From: Cohnella candidum
Lineage (GTDB): Bacteria; Bacillota; Bacilli; Paenibacillales; Paenibacillaceae
Assembly (NCBI RefSeq): GCF_003713065.1
Contig: NZ_CP033433.1
Coordinates: 779,001-843,000 of the forward strand
Length of the DNA stretch: 64,000 bases
Direction of reading: 5' to 3'
The position numbers and the translations under genes are program-made. The notes under the pieces are model-generated. The model did not search any database, was not told the origin of the DNA, and worked only from the letters and a program-made list of their open reading frames with translations. Position 1 is the first letter of the stretch; every line of letters begins with the position of its first letter. This document shows positions 26,601 through 34,781 of the stretch, in pieces.

Positions 26601-27627
26601 CGCGGCGGCTTCCCGTTACCTGGATTGGCTGGGTCCGGCGGCTGTGCTCGCGGGCGCGAAACGGGAAGCGGAAGGCGCGCAGACCGAAGGCGGCGCTTCG
26701 CCGGCTTGGAGCTGCCGCATCCTCCCCGCGTCGGCGTATACCGCGCCTGCCGCGGAAGCGGGCAAGGAAGAGGAGCCGGACGAACGGCTTTGGGCGGCAG
26801 CGGCGCGCGGCGAACGGGCTGAAGTGAAGGAAACTCCGGCCGGGGAACGCATCCGCGCCGTCCTGTCTTGGGAATATCCTTACGGGAACGCCGCCAAGGT
26901 GGCGGCGAAAACCTCGATCACCGCATGGAAGTCGCGGTTGTCGGCGGAAGAAGCCGCCGCTGCGCTGGAGGCAGCGGAAGAAAGCGGCTCGGAAGAACGG
27001 ATGCGGGAGGAAGGAGGGGAAGCCGATTCCTTCGGAGCCTCGTCGGCTCCAGTAGAGCTCTCGTTCCGCTTGAGGCGCCCCCGTTTTATGGGGGAAAGCA
27101 AGTTGACGCCGGCGGAACGGGGGACGGCTTTCCACCTCGTCATGCAGAATCTGCCGCTTCGCTCGGATCTTGGAGTCGGCGACATTTCGGAGCTGCTGGA
27201 CCGCATGGTCGAACGCCTGCTCCTGACCGTAGAACAGCGCCGGGCGATCGATCCGGCGGTCATCGCCTCGTTTTGCGCCGGCCCGCTGTTTCCCCGCCTG
27301 TGCGCCGCGGATCGCGTTTGGAGGGAGGTTCCCTTCACGTACGGAATCCAGGCCGGAGAGGTCTATTCCGGCATGCAAGGGGTTGACGCGTCCGAGACGG
27401 TTATCATCCAAGGCGTCGTGGACTGTCTCTTCTCGGAAGGGGACAGCCTGGTGCTGATCGATTACAAAACGGATTTGCTCAAAGGGAAAAGCCCCGAGGA
27501 AGCGGCGGAGAAGCACCGTTTTCAGGTCGAGAAATACGGGGAAGCCGCCGGCCGGATTTTGGGGCGCCCGGTGAGCGAAGCCTACGTATACTTTTTCGAC
27601 GGGGACAGCGCGGTACGGCTCTGGTAG
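23695..27627 (+). CDS. addA: ATP-dependent helicase/nuclease AddA
   Basis: UvrD-like helicase and nuclease partner of AddB. The 1310 residues show Walker A AAAGSGKTAVL (K42), the Walker B region LDEYQDTNEVQ, VGDVKQSIYRFR, a late helicase motif HKSKGLEFPVVF, and a C-terminal RecB-family nuclease with VLIDYKTD. The start is the ATG at 23695, which overlaps the addB stop (ATGA) and follows AAAGGAGGG; a longer in-frame opening inside addB is ignored. An acidic, Gly/Glu-rich linker is inserted at about residues 562-600. Confidence 0.97.
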   Translation: MNRQPGRWPVKPDGSRWTDEQWAAIAADGSHLLVAAAAGSGKTAVLVERIIKRIADPERPLSVDALLVATFTKAAAAEMKERIRHALEEALERDPESRHLERQLALLPRATITTLHSFCMEVVERYAPLIGLDPGFRIANETEAELLRMDTLDELFEETYEKEGENGTLARLADRFGGERSDEPLHRLILELHAFAGSHPWPADWLKEMAERFQVQDAAELLQSLWVRSLLGDAQLQLRGAVRMLEFGLRLCGEPGGPAPYAETLQEDLSAVGSLLAALDTDQWPLWQQAFASCAFGRLKPCRGDDYDPSLQERVKGYRDAVKKIVSKLSEEWLVRPAERYAEEMRELAPDMEALAELAIAFDERYEAAKRAKGLLDFGDLEHYALRILRDPASVPGQVVPSAAAADYRNRFAEIYLDEYQDTNEVQEAIVSLIARSAPGNIFMVGDVKQSIYRFRLAEPGLFMSKYKTYDIWETGLADAESPEGLRIDLARNFRSRREIIRAVNHVFRLIMNEPVGEMTYDGRAELVYGQGYPDADGMAGEVPPPNGPNGWGCELIVLDQASSGNGGAGGPGETEEDPASEPEGHAGNDNDEEELETAQLEARCVAAEIRRLMDGGEDGKPPFAVYDGRSGLYRPVQYRDIVILLRATSALAPAYLEELKAAGIPAYADLATGYFAATEVDVMLSLLSIIDNPRQDIPLAGVLRSPIVGLTADELARIRLCDRRGEFWDAVEAAADDESLEEGLRGIVRSFLGKLSEWRDYARREPLRDLLWTLFRDTGYYDFVGGLPGGAQRQANLRALVDRARGYEQSSRFRGLFRFLRFLGRMRDTGSDLGAARALGEGENVVRIVSIHKSKGLEFPVVFAAGMGRGFNRRDLNGMFLKHKTLGFGPRMVERDTRVTYPTLPQLAIRRRLAAEMLAEEMRVLYVALTRPKEKLFLIGTVKDAAKQWDKWTETASMSEGALPDHAVAAASRYLDWLGPAAVLAGAKREAEGAQTEGGASPAWSCRILPASAYTAPAAEAGKEEEPDERLWAAAARGERAEVKETPAGERIRAVLSWEYPYGNAAKVAAKTSITAWKSRLSAEEAAAALEAAEESGSEERMREEGGEADSFGASSAPVELSFRLRRPRFMGESKLTPAERGTAFHLVMQNLPLRSDLGVGDISELLDRMVERLLLTVEQRRAIDPAVIASFCAGPLFPRLCAADRVWREVPFTYGIQAGEVYSGMQGVDASETVIIQGVVDCLFSEGDSLVLIDYKTDLLKGKSPEEAAEKHRFQVEKYGEAAGRILGRPVSEAYVYFFDGDSAVRLW

Positions 27628-27647
27628 CCGGATAGGAGGAATCGAAT

Positions 27648-28256
27648 TTGGCAAGCAAACGATCGTACACGGTGCCGGTTCTGCTGCTGATCATCACGGG
27701 ATTGGCGATATTGCTGATGTTAATTTACTCCAAGCTGCTCTTCACGCAGCAGAAGGAGTATACCGATGCAGGCAAACGCTTGGCGGAAAGATATAATTAT
27801 GCGTTGATTTTCGCGGACCGGCTCGGCACGGGGGCGGACCTGCTGCTGAAGGATGGTTCCGTCGCGGACCGCCTGAAAGCGAAGAAGCTGCTCGGCGAAG
27901 CCTCCATGGCGGGGGGAGAAACGGTCGGCATCCTGGCCGAGGCTTCGAGCCGATCGACGGGACAATCCTTCGAAGAGGCGTTCAAGCCGGTTTCCGAAGC
28001 GATGACCCGGATCATGAGCGAGCAAGCGGGCAACGTCTACGGCGTCTCCGAGCATGAAGGGGCGCTGACGGCCGAAGAGAAGGAGCTGCTGACCGCGGTC
28101 CGTGACGGCGCCTCCAAAATGAAAGAGCAGCTGCTCGTTTTCCGGCCGCCGACGGTCGATTCCGGTTACCGGACGATGAATGCGGGCGGGGAATGGATCG
28201 CCCAAGCCGTTGCCGCCGGTCAAACGCTAATCGACACCGCGGCGAAGGTGAAGTAG
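27648..28256 (+). CDS. Hypothetical single-pass membrane protein
   Basis: No family recognised. The 202-residue protein has one N-terminal membrane segment (about 9-28, VLLLIITGLAILLMLIYSKL) followed by a mostly helical extracytoplasmic domain rich in Ala and Glu, with no cysteines. The TTG start follows TAGGAGG. It lies 20 bp after addA and is probably read through from it, ending at a bidirectional terminator. A role near DNA repair is not supported beyond the position. Confidence 0.8.
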   Translation: MASKRSYTVPVLLLIITGLAILLMLIYSKLLFTQQKEYTDAGKRLAERYNYALIFADRLGTGADLLLKDGSVADRLKAKKLLGEASMAGGETVGILAEASSRSTGQSFEEAFKPVSEAMTRIMSEQAGNVYGVSEHEGALTAEEKELLTAVRDGASKMKEQLLVFRPPTVDSGYRTMNAGGEWIAQAVAAGQTLIDTAAKVK

Positions 28257-28314
28257 TGAAGGTTTCGGTGGAATAGCGTACTGCGTTCCGCTATCTGCTA
28301 CCAAACAAACAAAC

Positions 28315-28350
28315 GAACCCCCTGATCCACGAGGATCAGGGGGTTCTTCG
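28315..28350. terminator. Bidirectional terminator between convergent genes
   Basis: GAACCCCCTGATCC and its exact complement form a 14-bp stem with an ACGA loop, 60 bp after the plus-strand gene and 16 bp from the end of the minus-strand oxidoreductase. U-rich flanks are weak on the minus side. Confidence 0.8.
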
Positions 28351-28365
28351 TTCGTATATGGCAGC

Positions 28366-29682
28366 TTACCGTACCGCGACCGGCAACTCTTGCAGCACCA
28401 GCTGCGCAACCGCGCGGGCGCTGGAGAATGCGCGCTCGGCGAGCTCGCCTTTGCCGACGCAGCCGTCTCCGCAGAAGTAGAAGGGCACGCTTTCGATGCG
28501 GTTCGGCAGCAGCCGGTTGCCGGCGACGTTTTTGACGCTTTGGACCATCGCTTTTTTGCTCATGCGCTTCACGGCGACGGCATCGCGCCAGCCGGGGTAA
28601 TGGCGGTCGAACAGTGCTTCCATCTGCGCCTGCCGTTCATCGAGGTACGCTTTGCGGTCCGTTTCCCCGTCGAACGTCTCGTCGGACAGGTACGCGACGC
28701 CCTGAAGCAGCTGCCCGCCTTCCGCCACGAGCGTGTGGTCCGTCGCGGAAACGTCGGTGATAAACATTTTGTTGTTCATGTCGCTGATGTACGAGAAAGG
28801 ACGGTTCACGACCCGGCTCAAGCCGACGTCGTACACGAGCACTTCCGTCGCAGTGTTGGATTCGTAAGGCGCCATGAACGGCTCCCAAGGCGTTCCCTTG
28901 AGCAGCTTGACGACCTGCTGCGAGGGCATCGCGAAAACGACTTTGTCGAACGCGAGCTCGCGGTTTTTCGTCGTGATCCAGTACTTGCCGTTCTCGTAGC
29001 GGATCGAATCGACGCCTTCCTGCTGCGCCAGCTCCCAGCGGGACGACGCTTCGATTTTATCCTTCAGCTGGCCCGTGATGACCGCCCAGCTTCCCAGGAT
29101 GTAATTGACGGGCTTCTGCGACAGGAACAGGTTATGATAGTAGTCCGCGATGACATGGCCGGGCACGCGCCGCGCATCCTCTGGAGAGATGAAGAAGTTG
29201 GAGCAAACGAGGTGCTCCCACAGCTCTTTCAAGTCCTCGCCTTCGTTTGACTCCGCCAAATAGTCGCCGAGCGTCGGGTATTTGCGAAGCTGGTGGATGT
29301 TCGCGATCATGGCGGCGATCTCCGCGGCGAAACGCACCTTCTGGCCGGCGGAAATGACGTCCGTCTTCATCAGGTTGATGAAGTCCAACGGCGCGGGGGT
29401 CAGATGGTCTCCCTTTTCGTACATGACTTTGCGTTTGTCGACCTGGCGGCTCGAGAATTGGAGGTCCAGCTCTTTCTCCAGCTTGCCGATCGTATGGCGG
29501 TCGATGCCGTAGACCGCATGCGCGCCATAGTTCAGCGTGAATCCGGCTTTCTCGTAAGTAAATGCCCGTCCGCCCCATTGCGGACTCCGTTCGAAAATCA
29601 CGCCCCGGATGTCCGGGGAACGGCTCAAATAAGCGGCGGCCGTCAGTCCGGCCAAACCTCCGCCGATTACGGCGATCTCCAT
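28366..29682 (-). CDS. FAD-dependent oxidoreductase, phytoene desaturase/amine oxidase type
   Basis: Flavoprotein oxidoreductase of unknown substrate. The domain starts MEIAVIGGGLAGLTAAAYLS, a classical GxGxxG FAD-binding fold, followed by SPQWGGRAFTYEKAG and a C-terminal FAD motif FYFCGDGCVGKGELAERA. From the ATG at 29682 it has 438 residues, the usual length for the group. AAGGAGGAA lies 6-8 bases upstream, so this ATG is a good start by itself. The upstream tetR frame is continuous with it: no stop codon separates them (see the separate entry and finding), so both a fusion and a separate protein can be made. Confidence 0.85.
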   Translation of the reverse strand: MEIAVIGGGLAGLTAAAYLSRSPDIRGVIFERSPQWGGRAFTYEKAGFTLNYGAHAVYGIDRHTIGKLEKELDLQFSSRQVDKRKVMYEKGDHLTPAPLDFINLMKTDVISAGQKVRFAAEIAAMIANIHQLRKYPTLGDYLAESNEGEDLKELWEHLVCSNFFISPEDARRVPGHVIADYYHNLFLSQKPVNYILGSWAVITGQLKDKIEASSRWELAQQEGVDSIRYENGKYWITTKNRELAFDKVVFAMPSQQVVKLLKGTPWEPFMAPYESNTATEVLVYDVGLSRVVNRPFSYISDMNNKMFITDVSATDHTLVAEGGQLLQGVAYLSDETFDGETDRKAYLDERQAQMEALFDRHYPGWRDAVAVKRMSKKAMVQSVKNVAGNRLLPNRIESVPFYFCGDGCVGKGELAERAFSSARAVAQLVLQELPVAVR

Positions 29683-30288
29683 GTTCGGTTCCTCCTTGAG
29701 CACGGATCCGGTCCCGGCGGGGGAACTTCCGCCGACTTCCGCCAATCCGCGCCATGCCCACATCAAATTGTCCCGCAGCGACCGCTCCAGATCGGAGCCG
29801 GCGCCCGCGGCCCATGTCCATAACGTGCCGGTAAACAAATCGTATAAGTAAGTGGCTTTGCGCCGGTCGGAAAGCCATTCCGTCAGGCAGTCTGCCAATT
29901 GCGCCGCCCATTCCGCCTGCGCCGCGGCAAGCTGGGGCTCTTCCTTGCTCAAAAAGTAGACGCTGCGGACGAGGAGCGGAACCTCCCGAAGGGCGTGCGC
30001 CAATTCCAGCAGCAGGCTGTTGACGCGCCCTTCGGGCGAAACGCCTCCGGAAAGCCCGCGTTCCTTCCATTGCCGGATAATCTCGCATTGCCGCCGGGGC
30101 AGCTCGCATAGAAGCTCTTCTTTGCTCCGGAAATAATGATAGAACGTCCCTTTCGACGTCCCGGTCGCTTCGATAATGTCGCCGACCGACACTTGGTCGT
30201 AGCCGCGTTCGGCGAAAAGCCGCAAAGCCGTTTCGACTACCAGCGCTCTTTTGCGATGTGTAGCCGCTCTCAAACCGGGGATTTTCAC
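29683..30288 (-). CDS. TetR-family regulator, in frame with the oxidoreductase
   Basis: A 202-codon TetR-type transcription regulator. The DNA-binding helix-turn-helix is RALVVETALRLFAERGYDQV, then SVGDIIEATGTSKGTFYHYF, followed by an all-helical ligand/dimer domain (about 60-190) ending near NLMWAWRGLAEV. The start is taken as the GTG at 30288, with GGGAGGAG about 10 bases upstream; an ATG at 30315 is an alternative. The frame has no stop and continues through a short Gly/Ser linker (GGSSPAGTGSVLKEEPN) straight into the next gene. A perfect inverted repeat 58 bp upstream is a likely operator. Confidence 0.8.
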
Positions 30289-30346
30289 GCCGACCACGCT
30301 CCTCCCGTTTGCCATTATACGTCGAGCCGGCAAGGAAAACCAGAGA

Positions 30347-30369
30347 AAAATAGACCGCCAGTCTATTTT
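30347..30369. promoter_or_regulatory. Inverted-repeat operator candidate for the TetR-type gene
   Basis: AAAATAGAC and GTCTATTTT form a perfect 9-bp inverted repeat with a 5-bp spacer (CGCCA). The TAGAC-N5-GTCTA core has the form of known TetR-family operators. It lies 58 bp upstream of the TetR GTG start, in the region shared with the HIT gene, so it fits autoregulation. No clear -35/-10 pair was identified beside it. Confidence 0.7.
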
Positions 30370-30474
30370 CGACTGCCCATTTTGAAAACGGCATCCGGGC
30401 GATTGGACGAGCCCCATCCGGTTGCGGTATGATAGGAGAAGTTTGATTGACGGAGCGAATAGGGGACCTTGCCG

Positions 30475-30849
30475 ATGGACTGCATTTTCTGCAAAATCGC
30501 CGAGGGGACGATTCCGTCCCGCAAAGTTTACGAAGATGACCACGTGCTGGCCTTCCATGACATTCAGCCGCAGGCGCCGGTGCATCTGCTGGTCATCCCC
30601 AAGAAGCATGTCGCATCGCTCGACGACGCTTCTCCGGAAGACTTAGAGCTGCTCGGCCGGGCTATGTTGGCCGCCAAGCAGGTCGCCCGGGATGCGGGAC
30701 TGACGGACAGCGGTTACCGCGTGGTCACCAACATCGGACCGGACGCGGGGCAAGTCGTCTTCCACCTTCATCTCCACGTGATGGGCGGGGAAAAATTGGC
30801 TGGGCTCAATCCGAAAAATTCATCGGAATCGGACACCCGCCCAAGTTGA
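30475..30849 (+). CDS. HIT family protein (nucleoside phosphate hydrolase/transferase)
   Basis: Histidine-triad protein of 124 residues; the family hydrolyses or transfers nucleotidyl groups. The triad HLHLHV gives H97, H99 and H101, and two N-terminal cysteines (C3, C6) plus H45 suggest a structural zinc. The ATG at 30475 is 8 bases after AGGGGA. The family member is close to B. subtilis Hit. It is transcribed away from the TetR-oxidoreductase gene. Confidence 0.95.
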   Translation: MDCIFCKIAEGTIPSRKVYEDDHVLAFHDIQPQAPVHLLVIPKKHVASLDDASPEDLELLGRAMLAAKQVARDAGLTDSGYRVVTNIGPDAGQVVFHLHLHVMGGEKLAGLNPKNSSESDTRPS

Positions 30850-30875
30850 CACCCCCTTTCCCCATCACCTATAAT
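30846..30875 (+). promoter_or_regulatory. Sigma-A promoter for rpsU
   Basis: A near-consensus promoter: TTGACA at 30846-30851, an 18-bp spacer, and TATAAT at 30870-30875, about 51 bp before the rpsU GTG. Confidence 0.9.
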
Positions 30876-30925
30876 GAAGTTTGATAACCGTGTGTTGTGG
30901 TCTGTTGCGGAGGGAGGGAAAACAG

Positions 30926-31099
30926 GTGTCCGAAACGAAAGTACGCAAAAACGAAACAATCGACGCTGCACTCCGCCGCTTTAAGCGTTCCATCGCGAAA
31001 GACGGCGTTCTCGCTGAAGTGAAGAAACGTAAACACTACGAGAAACCGAGCGTTAAGCGCAAGAAGAAGTCCGAAGCCGCGCGTAAACGGAAGTTCTAG
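30926..31099 (+). CDS. rpsU: Ribosomal protein bS21
   Basis: Small-subunit ribosomal protein, 57 residues, strongly basic, with [15 protein letters not shown] and a lysine/arginine-rich tail ([12 protein letters not shown]). The GTG at 30926 follows GGAGGGAGG at 30909-30917. It heads the rpsU-yqeY pair under a strong promoter, as in B. subtilis. Confidence 0.97.
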   Translation: MSETKVRKNETIDAALRRFKRSIAKDGVLAEVKKRKHYEKPSVKRKKKSEAARKRKF

Positions 31100-31113
31100 G
31101 AGGAAATTGCATC

Positions 31114-31557
31114 ATGAACCTCGAGGAGCGATTGAACGAAGATATGAAACAGGCGATGAAGGCCGGCGATAAGTTCCGCCTTCAGACGATCCGCATGGTT
31201 CGTTCTTCGATCAAGAACCAAGAGATCGAACTGCGTCGTCCGCTTGACGACAACGAATTGATTCAAGTCGTCAGCCGGGAGCTCAAGCAGCGCAGGGATT
31301 CCCTCCAGGATTTCCAAAGAGGCGGTCGTGAGGACCTTGTTGCAGGTGTCTCTGCCGAGATCGACATTATCAGCCAGTATCTTCCTCAGCAGCTAACCGA
31401 AGAAGAAATCAAAGATATCGTTATGCAGACCATGCAAGAAACCGGTGCTTCTTCCAAAGCCGATCTGGGTAAGTTGATGGGCGCTTTGATGCCTAAGGTC
31501 AAAGGACGTGCCGACGGCAAGCTTGTCAACCAGTTGGTCCAGCAGCTTCTTTCCTGA
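31114..31557 (+). CDS. yqeY: GatB/YqeY domain protein
   Basis: Stand-alone YqeY-type protein of 147 residues with the tRNA-amidotransferase-related YqeY fold. It shows MNLEERLNEDMKQAMKAGD, QYLPQQLTEEEI and the C-terminal KADLGKLMGALMPKVKGRAD. The exact role is not established; it is conserved beside rpsU. AGGAGG precedes the start by 9 bp and the gap to rpsU is 14 bp. Confidence 0.93.
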   Translation: MNLEERLNEDMKQAMKAGDKFRLQTIRMVRSSIKNQEIELRRPLDDNELIQVVSRELKQRRDSLQDFQRGGREDLVAGVSAEIDIISQYLPQQLTEEEIKDIVMQTMQETGASSKADLGKLMGALMPKVKGRADGKLVNQLVQQLLS

Positions 31558-31574
31558 TTCCAAACAAAAGCAGG

Positions 31575-31601
31575 CACTCCCCGATGAGGGGGGTGTTTTT
31601 T
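31575..31601 (+). terminator. Rho-independent terminator after yqeY
   Basis: Stem CACTCCCC and GGGGGGTG (one G-U pair) with a GATGA loop and a six-T run, 18 bp after yqeY. Confidence 0.88.
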
Positions 31602-31714
31602 GCATATTTTCCCGTCCGAAATCTGCGAGCAAGCAAGCGAAGTGAAACCTTTGCAAACGCATTCGCGTAGTACATCATAATCTTGACGATGAAACCATAG
31701 AGGAGGAACCCGAT

Positions 31715-33088
31715 TTGTTGGCCGGCGGAAGAGGCTTATGGAGGAAACTGATTTTCCCGATCATGCTGGCGATCTCGCTGTTCGGCGCCGGCAACGCGGC
31801 GGTGCTCGCGGCGGACAACGTTCCAAAAACGGCCAAGGCGGGGCCGGTCTATGTCATTCCGGTCCATATGACCGTCCAGAGCGGTCTCGCCTCTTTCCTT
31901 GACCGTGCGTTGACGGAAGCGGAAGAGGCCGGTGCGGCTCTCGCCGTACTGGAGGTCGACACGCCGGGAGGACGGCTGGACACCGCCGAGGAGATCGGCT
32001 TGCGGATCCGCAGCGCCAAAGTGCCGACGGTCGCCTTCGTGAACGGCAAGGCCGCTTCCGCGGGCGCCTACTTGTCCTTGAACGCCGGGGACATCGCCAT
32101 GGCGCCGGGCTCGACGATCGGAGCGGCCATGATCGTCAACCAGACGGGCGAAGCGGTTCGCGATCCGAAGCTGATCGGTCACTGGACGTCGGAAATGATC
32201 GCGGCTGCCGAACTCAACGGCCGGAAACCGGACATCGCGGCCGCGATGGTGGATCCCGACACGTCCGTTACCATGCAGGAAATTGGGCGGACGAAAGAGA
32301 AAGGCCAAATTCTGTCGCTTTCCGCCGAGGAAGCGCTCAAGGTCGGCTATTCCGACCGGACGTCCAAATCGGTGGCGGAGGTTGTCGCCTGGCAAGGGCT
32401 GTCCGACCGCACCGTCGTAGAAATTCGGCCCACGTTCTCCGAGCGGGTATCGGAATGGCTGACCCAGCCGGGCGTCGCCACCCTGCTGCTGATCGTGGGC
32501 ATCGCCGGAATCGCGATCGAGCTTCTCGTACCCGGCTTCGGCATTCCCGGCATCGTCGGGCTGCTGGCTTTCGGCCTGTATTTTTTCGGCCAGTCCATCG
32601 CGGGTTTTGCGGGGAGGGAGTCGATCGTGTTTTTCGTCGCGGGCATCGTACTGCTGATCCTGGAAATGTTCATGCCTAGCTTCGGCATTCTGGGCGTTCT
32701 CGGCATCGCGGGCGTCGTCTACGGGATCGTGAACGCGGCTTTCGACACCGGGCACGCCTTGCAGTCGCTCGGGATCGCCGCTTTGGTCGCGATCGTCATC
32801 GTGACCATCGTCGCTTACGTATTCCGCCGGAGGGGTATCTGGAACCGGTTCATCCTTAAGGATCAGCTGACGACGGATCAAGGCTACGTGCCGAACGAGC
32901 CGAGGGAAGGGCTGGTCGGCGAACAAGGGATTGCCCTGTCGACGCTGCGTCCCGCCGGCGTGGCGGACATCGCCGGACGGAGGATGGACGTCGTCACCTC
33001 CGGCGAATTCGTCGAGCACGGCAGGAGGGTGCGAGTCATCGCCGTCGACGGAACGCGCATCGTCGTGAAGGAAATCGATCCTGCTTAA
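31715..33088 (+). CDS. nfeD: NfeD family membrane serine protease
   Basis: ClpP-like membrane protease that pairs with the flotillin encoded next. The 457 residues have an N-terminal signal segment (about 10-32), a ClpP-type domain with LEVDTPGGRLDTAEE and the candidate nucleophile S115 in KAASAGAYLS, a cluster of membrane segments (about 245-375) and a C-terminal OB-fold NfeD domain. TTG at 31715 is used, after GAGGAGGAA; a second TTG follows directly. In B. subtilis (yqeZ) it helps bacteriocin (sublancin) resistance and floats with FloA. It is co-directional with floA. Confidence 0.94.
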   Translation: MLAGGRGLWRKLIFPIMLAISLFGAGNAAVLAADNVPKTAKAGPVYVIPVHMTVQSGLASFLDRALTEAEEAGAALAVLEVDTPGGRLDTAEEIGLRIRSAKVPTVAFVNGKAASAGAYLSLNAGDIAMAPGSTIGAAMIVNQTGEAVRDPKLIGHWTSEMIAAAELNGRKPDIAAAMVDPDTSVTMQEIGRTKEKGQILSLSAEEALKVGYSDRTSKSVAEVVAWQGLSDRTVVEIRPTFSERVSEWLTQPGVATLLLIVGIAGIAIELLVPGFGIPGIVGLLAFGLYFFGQSIAGFAGRESIVFFVAGIVLLILEMFMPSFGILGVLGIAGVVYGIVNAAFDTGHALQSLGIAALVAIVIVTIVAYVFRRRGIWNRFILKDQLTTDQGYVPNEPREGLVGEQGIALSTLRPAGVADIAGRRMDVVTSGEFVEHGRRVRVIAVDGTRIVVKEIDPA

Positions 33089-33135
33089 CGAAGTGAAAAG
33101 AACGTACAATTCATTCGAACAATCGGAGGTTTCCC

Positions 33136-34128
33136 ATGGACGCGAACATTCAGGTTTTGGTGATTATCGCATTGGTCGTGATCGCATTATCGGTATTTCT
33201 CAGTTTCTTCCCCTTCATGCTGTGGATTTCGGCGCTGGCTTCCGGCGTACGGATCAGCATCATCACGCTCGTCGCGATGAGGCTGCGCCGCGTCGTGCCG
33301 AGCCGGATCGTCAACCCGATGATCAAAGCGACGAAAGCCGGCCTTGGCCTTACGATCAACCAACTGGAGAGCCACTTTCTAGCCGGGGGCAACGTCGACC
33401 GGGTCGTCAACTCACTGATCGCGGCGCAGCGAGCCAACATCCCGCTCGTGTTCGAACGCGCCGCGGCGATCGATTTGGCTGGACGCGACGTGCTGCATGC
33501 CGTCCAAATGAGCGTCAACCCGCGCGTCATTGAAACGCCGTTCGTTTCGGCGGTTGCGAAGAACGGGATTGAGGTTAAGGTGAAAGCGCGCGTCACCGTC
33601 CGTGCAAACATTGATCGTCTTGTCGGCGGCGCAGGCGAAGAAACGATCATCGCCCGTGTCGGCGAAGGGATCGTCAGCACGAACGGAGCCGCGAATTCGC
33701 ACAAAGACGTCTTGGAGCATCCGGATTTGATCTCCAAAACCGTTCTGAACAAAGGTTTGGATGCGGGCACCGCGTTTGAGATTCTTTCGATCGATATCTC
33801 GGAAGTGGATGTCGGCAAAAACATCGGAGCCTACCTTCAAACCGAGCAAGCCGAAGCCGACAAACGGATCGCGCAGGCGAAGGCGGAAGAACGCCGCGCG
33901 ATGGCCGTTGCCCAGGAGCAAGAAATGAAGGCGCGCGTCGTGGAGATGAGGGCGAAAGTCGTCGAGGCCGAATCCGAAGTGCCGCTCGCGATGGCGGATG
34001 CGCTCAAAGGCGGCAAGCTCGGCGTCATGGATTACATGAACCTGAAAAACATCGAGGCGGACACGCAAATGCGCGGCTCGATCGGCAAGCAAGGCGACCT
34101 CCGCGGTGACGGAGAAGACAAGAAATAA
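33136..34128 (+). CDS. floA: Flotillin-like protein FloA
   Basis: Scaffold of functional membrane microdomains. The 330-residue protein has an N-terminal membrane hairpin (about 5-30), an SPFH/band-7 domain ([17 protein letters not shown] onward) and a long C-terminal helix rich in Ala/Glu repeats ([17 protein letters not shown]). It starts at ATG 33136 after CGGAGG. It follows nfeD by 47 bp as in B. subtilis (yqeZ-yqfA). Confidence 0.97.
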   Translation: MDANIQVLVIIALVVIALSVFLSFFPFMLWISALASGVRISIITLVAMRLRRVVPSRIVNPMIKATKAGLGLTINQLESHFLAGGNVDRVVNSLIAAQRANIPLVFERAAAIDLAGRDVLHAVQMSVNPRVIETPFVSAVAKNGIEVKVKARVTVRANIDRLVGGAGEETIIARVGEGIVSTNGAANSHKDVLEHPDLISKTVLNKGLDAGTAFEILSIDISEVDVGKNIGAYLQTEQAEADKRIAQAKAEERRAMAVAQEQEMKARVVEMRAKVVEAESEVPLAMADALKGGKLGVMDYMNLKNIEADTQMRGSIGKQGDLRGDGEDKK

Positions 34129-34158
34129 GGCGTCTCGCCCGAGAAAGGAGGCGGAAGC

Positions 34159-34653
34159 TTGGAGGAGCTCATCTCCTTTTTGCTGAAACACTTTTATGTC
34201 GTGATCGTCATCGTCGGTTTGATTTACTCCATGTTTTTCCGCAAGTCGCCGCTCGAGAAACCGCCGGCCAATCGCCCTAATCCGCGTCCGGTCAACCGGA
34301 TGCCGGATTTCGGGGGCGCTCCGGCATTTCCCCCGAAGCCGCGCAGAGCCGAGGAGCCGGCGCAGGTCGAAAAGCCCCGGCCCTCCCCCGCCGTACAGGA
34401 AGAGCCGCGGCCGCAGCGGCAGACCGTATACCGGTCGACTGAAGCCACGGCACCCGTTTCTGCCGAGCCGCCACGGGACCGGAGAGCACTCGAGCCGGCT
34501 CCGGCGCCGACGCCCGCCCCTGCGCTCGTCGCCGCCCCATTGATGCAGGCGGAGGAAACGCAGGGCTCTCGCATTCGCGAGGATATGGCCCGCGCGGTCG
34601 TCTGGGCCGAAATTCTCGGTCCGCCGCGAGCCCGGCGTCCGTTCCGGCGTTAA
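34159..34653 (+). CDS. Hypothetical membrane-anchored Pro-rich protein in the yqfB position
   Basis: No family recognised. An N-terminal membrane segment (about 11-27, HFYVVIVIVGLIYSMFF) is followed by a long Pro/Arg/Ala-rich, probably disordered stretch (about 30-140), then a compact C-terminal motif, MARAVVWAEILGPPRARRPF, which is the only part that looks under selection. The TTG start follows AAAGGAGGC. It is the third gene of the nfeD-floA run, where B. subtilis has the much smaller yqfB; the two show no obvious relation. Confidence 0.8.
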   Translation: MEELISFLLKHFYVVIVIVGLIYSMFFRKSPLEKPPANRPNPRPVNRMPDFGGAPAFPPKPRRAEEPAQVEKPRPSPAVQEEPRPQRQTVYRSTEATAPVSAEPPRDRRALEPAPAPTPAPALVAAPLMQAEETQGSRIREDMARAVVWAEILGPPRARRPFRR

Positions 34654-34685
34654 CCGAATAGCAAGGGTGCAATAGAACTTCCAAG

Positions 34686-34714
34686 AGCCTGCCGCGGAAA
34701 GCGGCGGGCTTTTT
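34686..34714 (+). terminator. Rho-independent terminator
   Basis: Stem AGCCTGCCGC and GCGGCGGGCT (one G-U pair) with a GGAAA loop and a T-run, 32 bp after the Pro-rich protein. It ends the nfeD-floA transcript. Confidence 0.88.
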
Positions 34715-34781
34715 CGCGTTTCCGTAAGCCGTCCGGATCGCCTCCCGCCCGGCAAAAGCCCTTCGCCCGTCCGCTCCGGCT

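Noticed and set aside
24859-27654. A 931-codon minus-strand open frame opposite addA
   Set aside because: AddA motifs are continuous on the plus strand; the minus-strand translation is Arg-rich with no family pattern.
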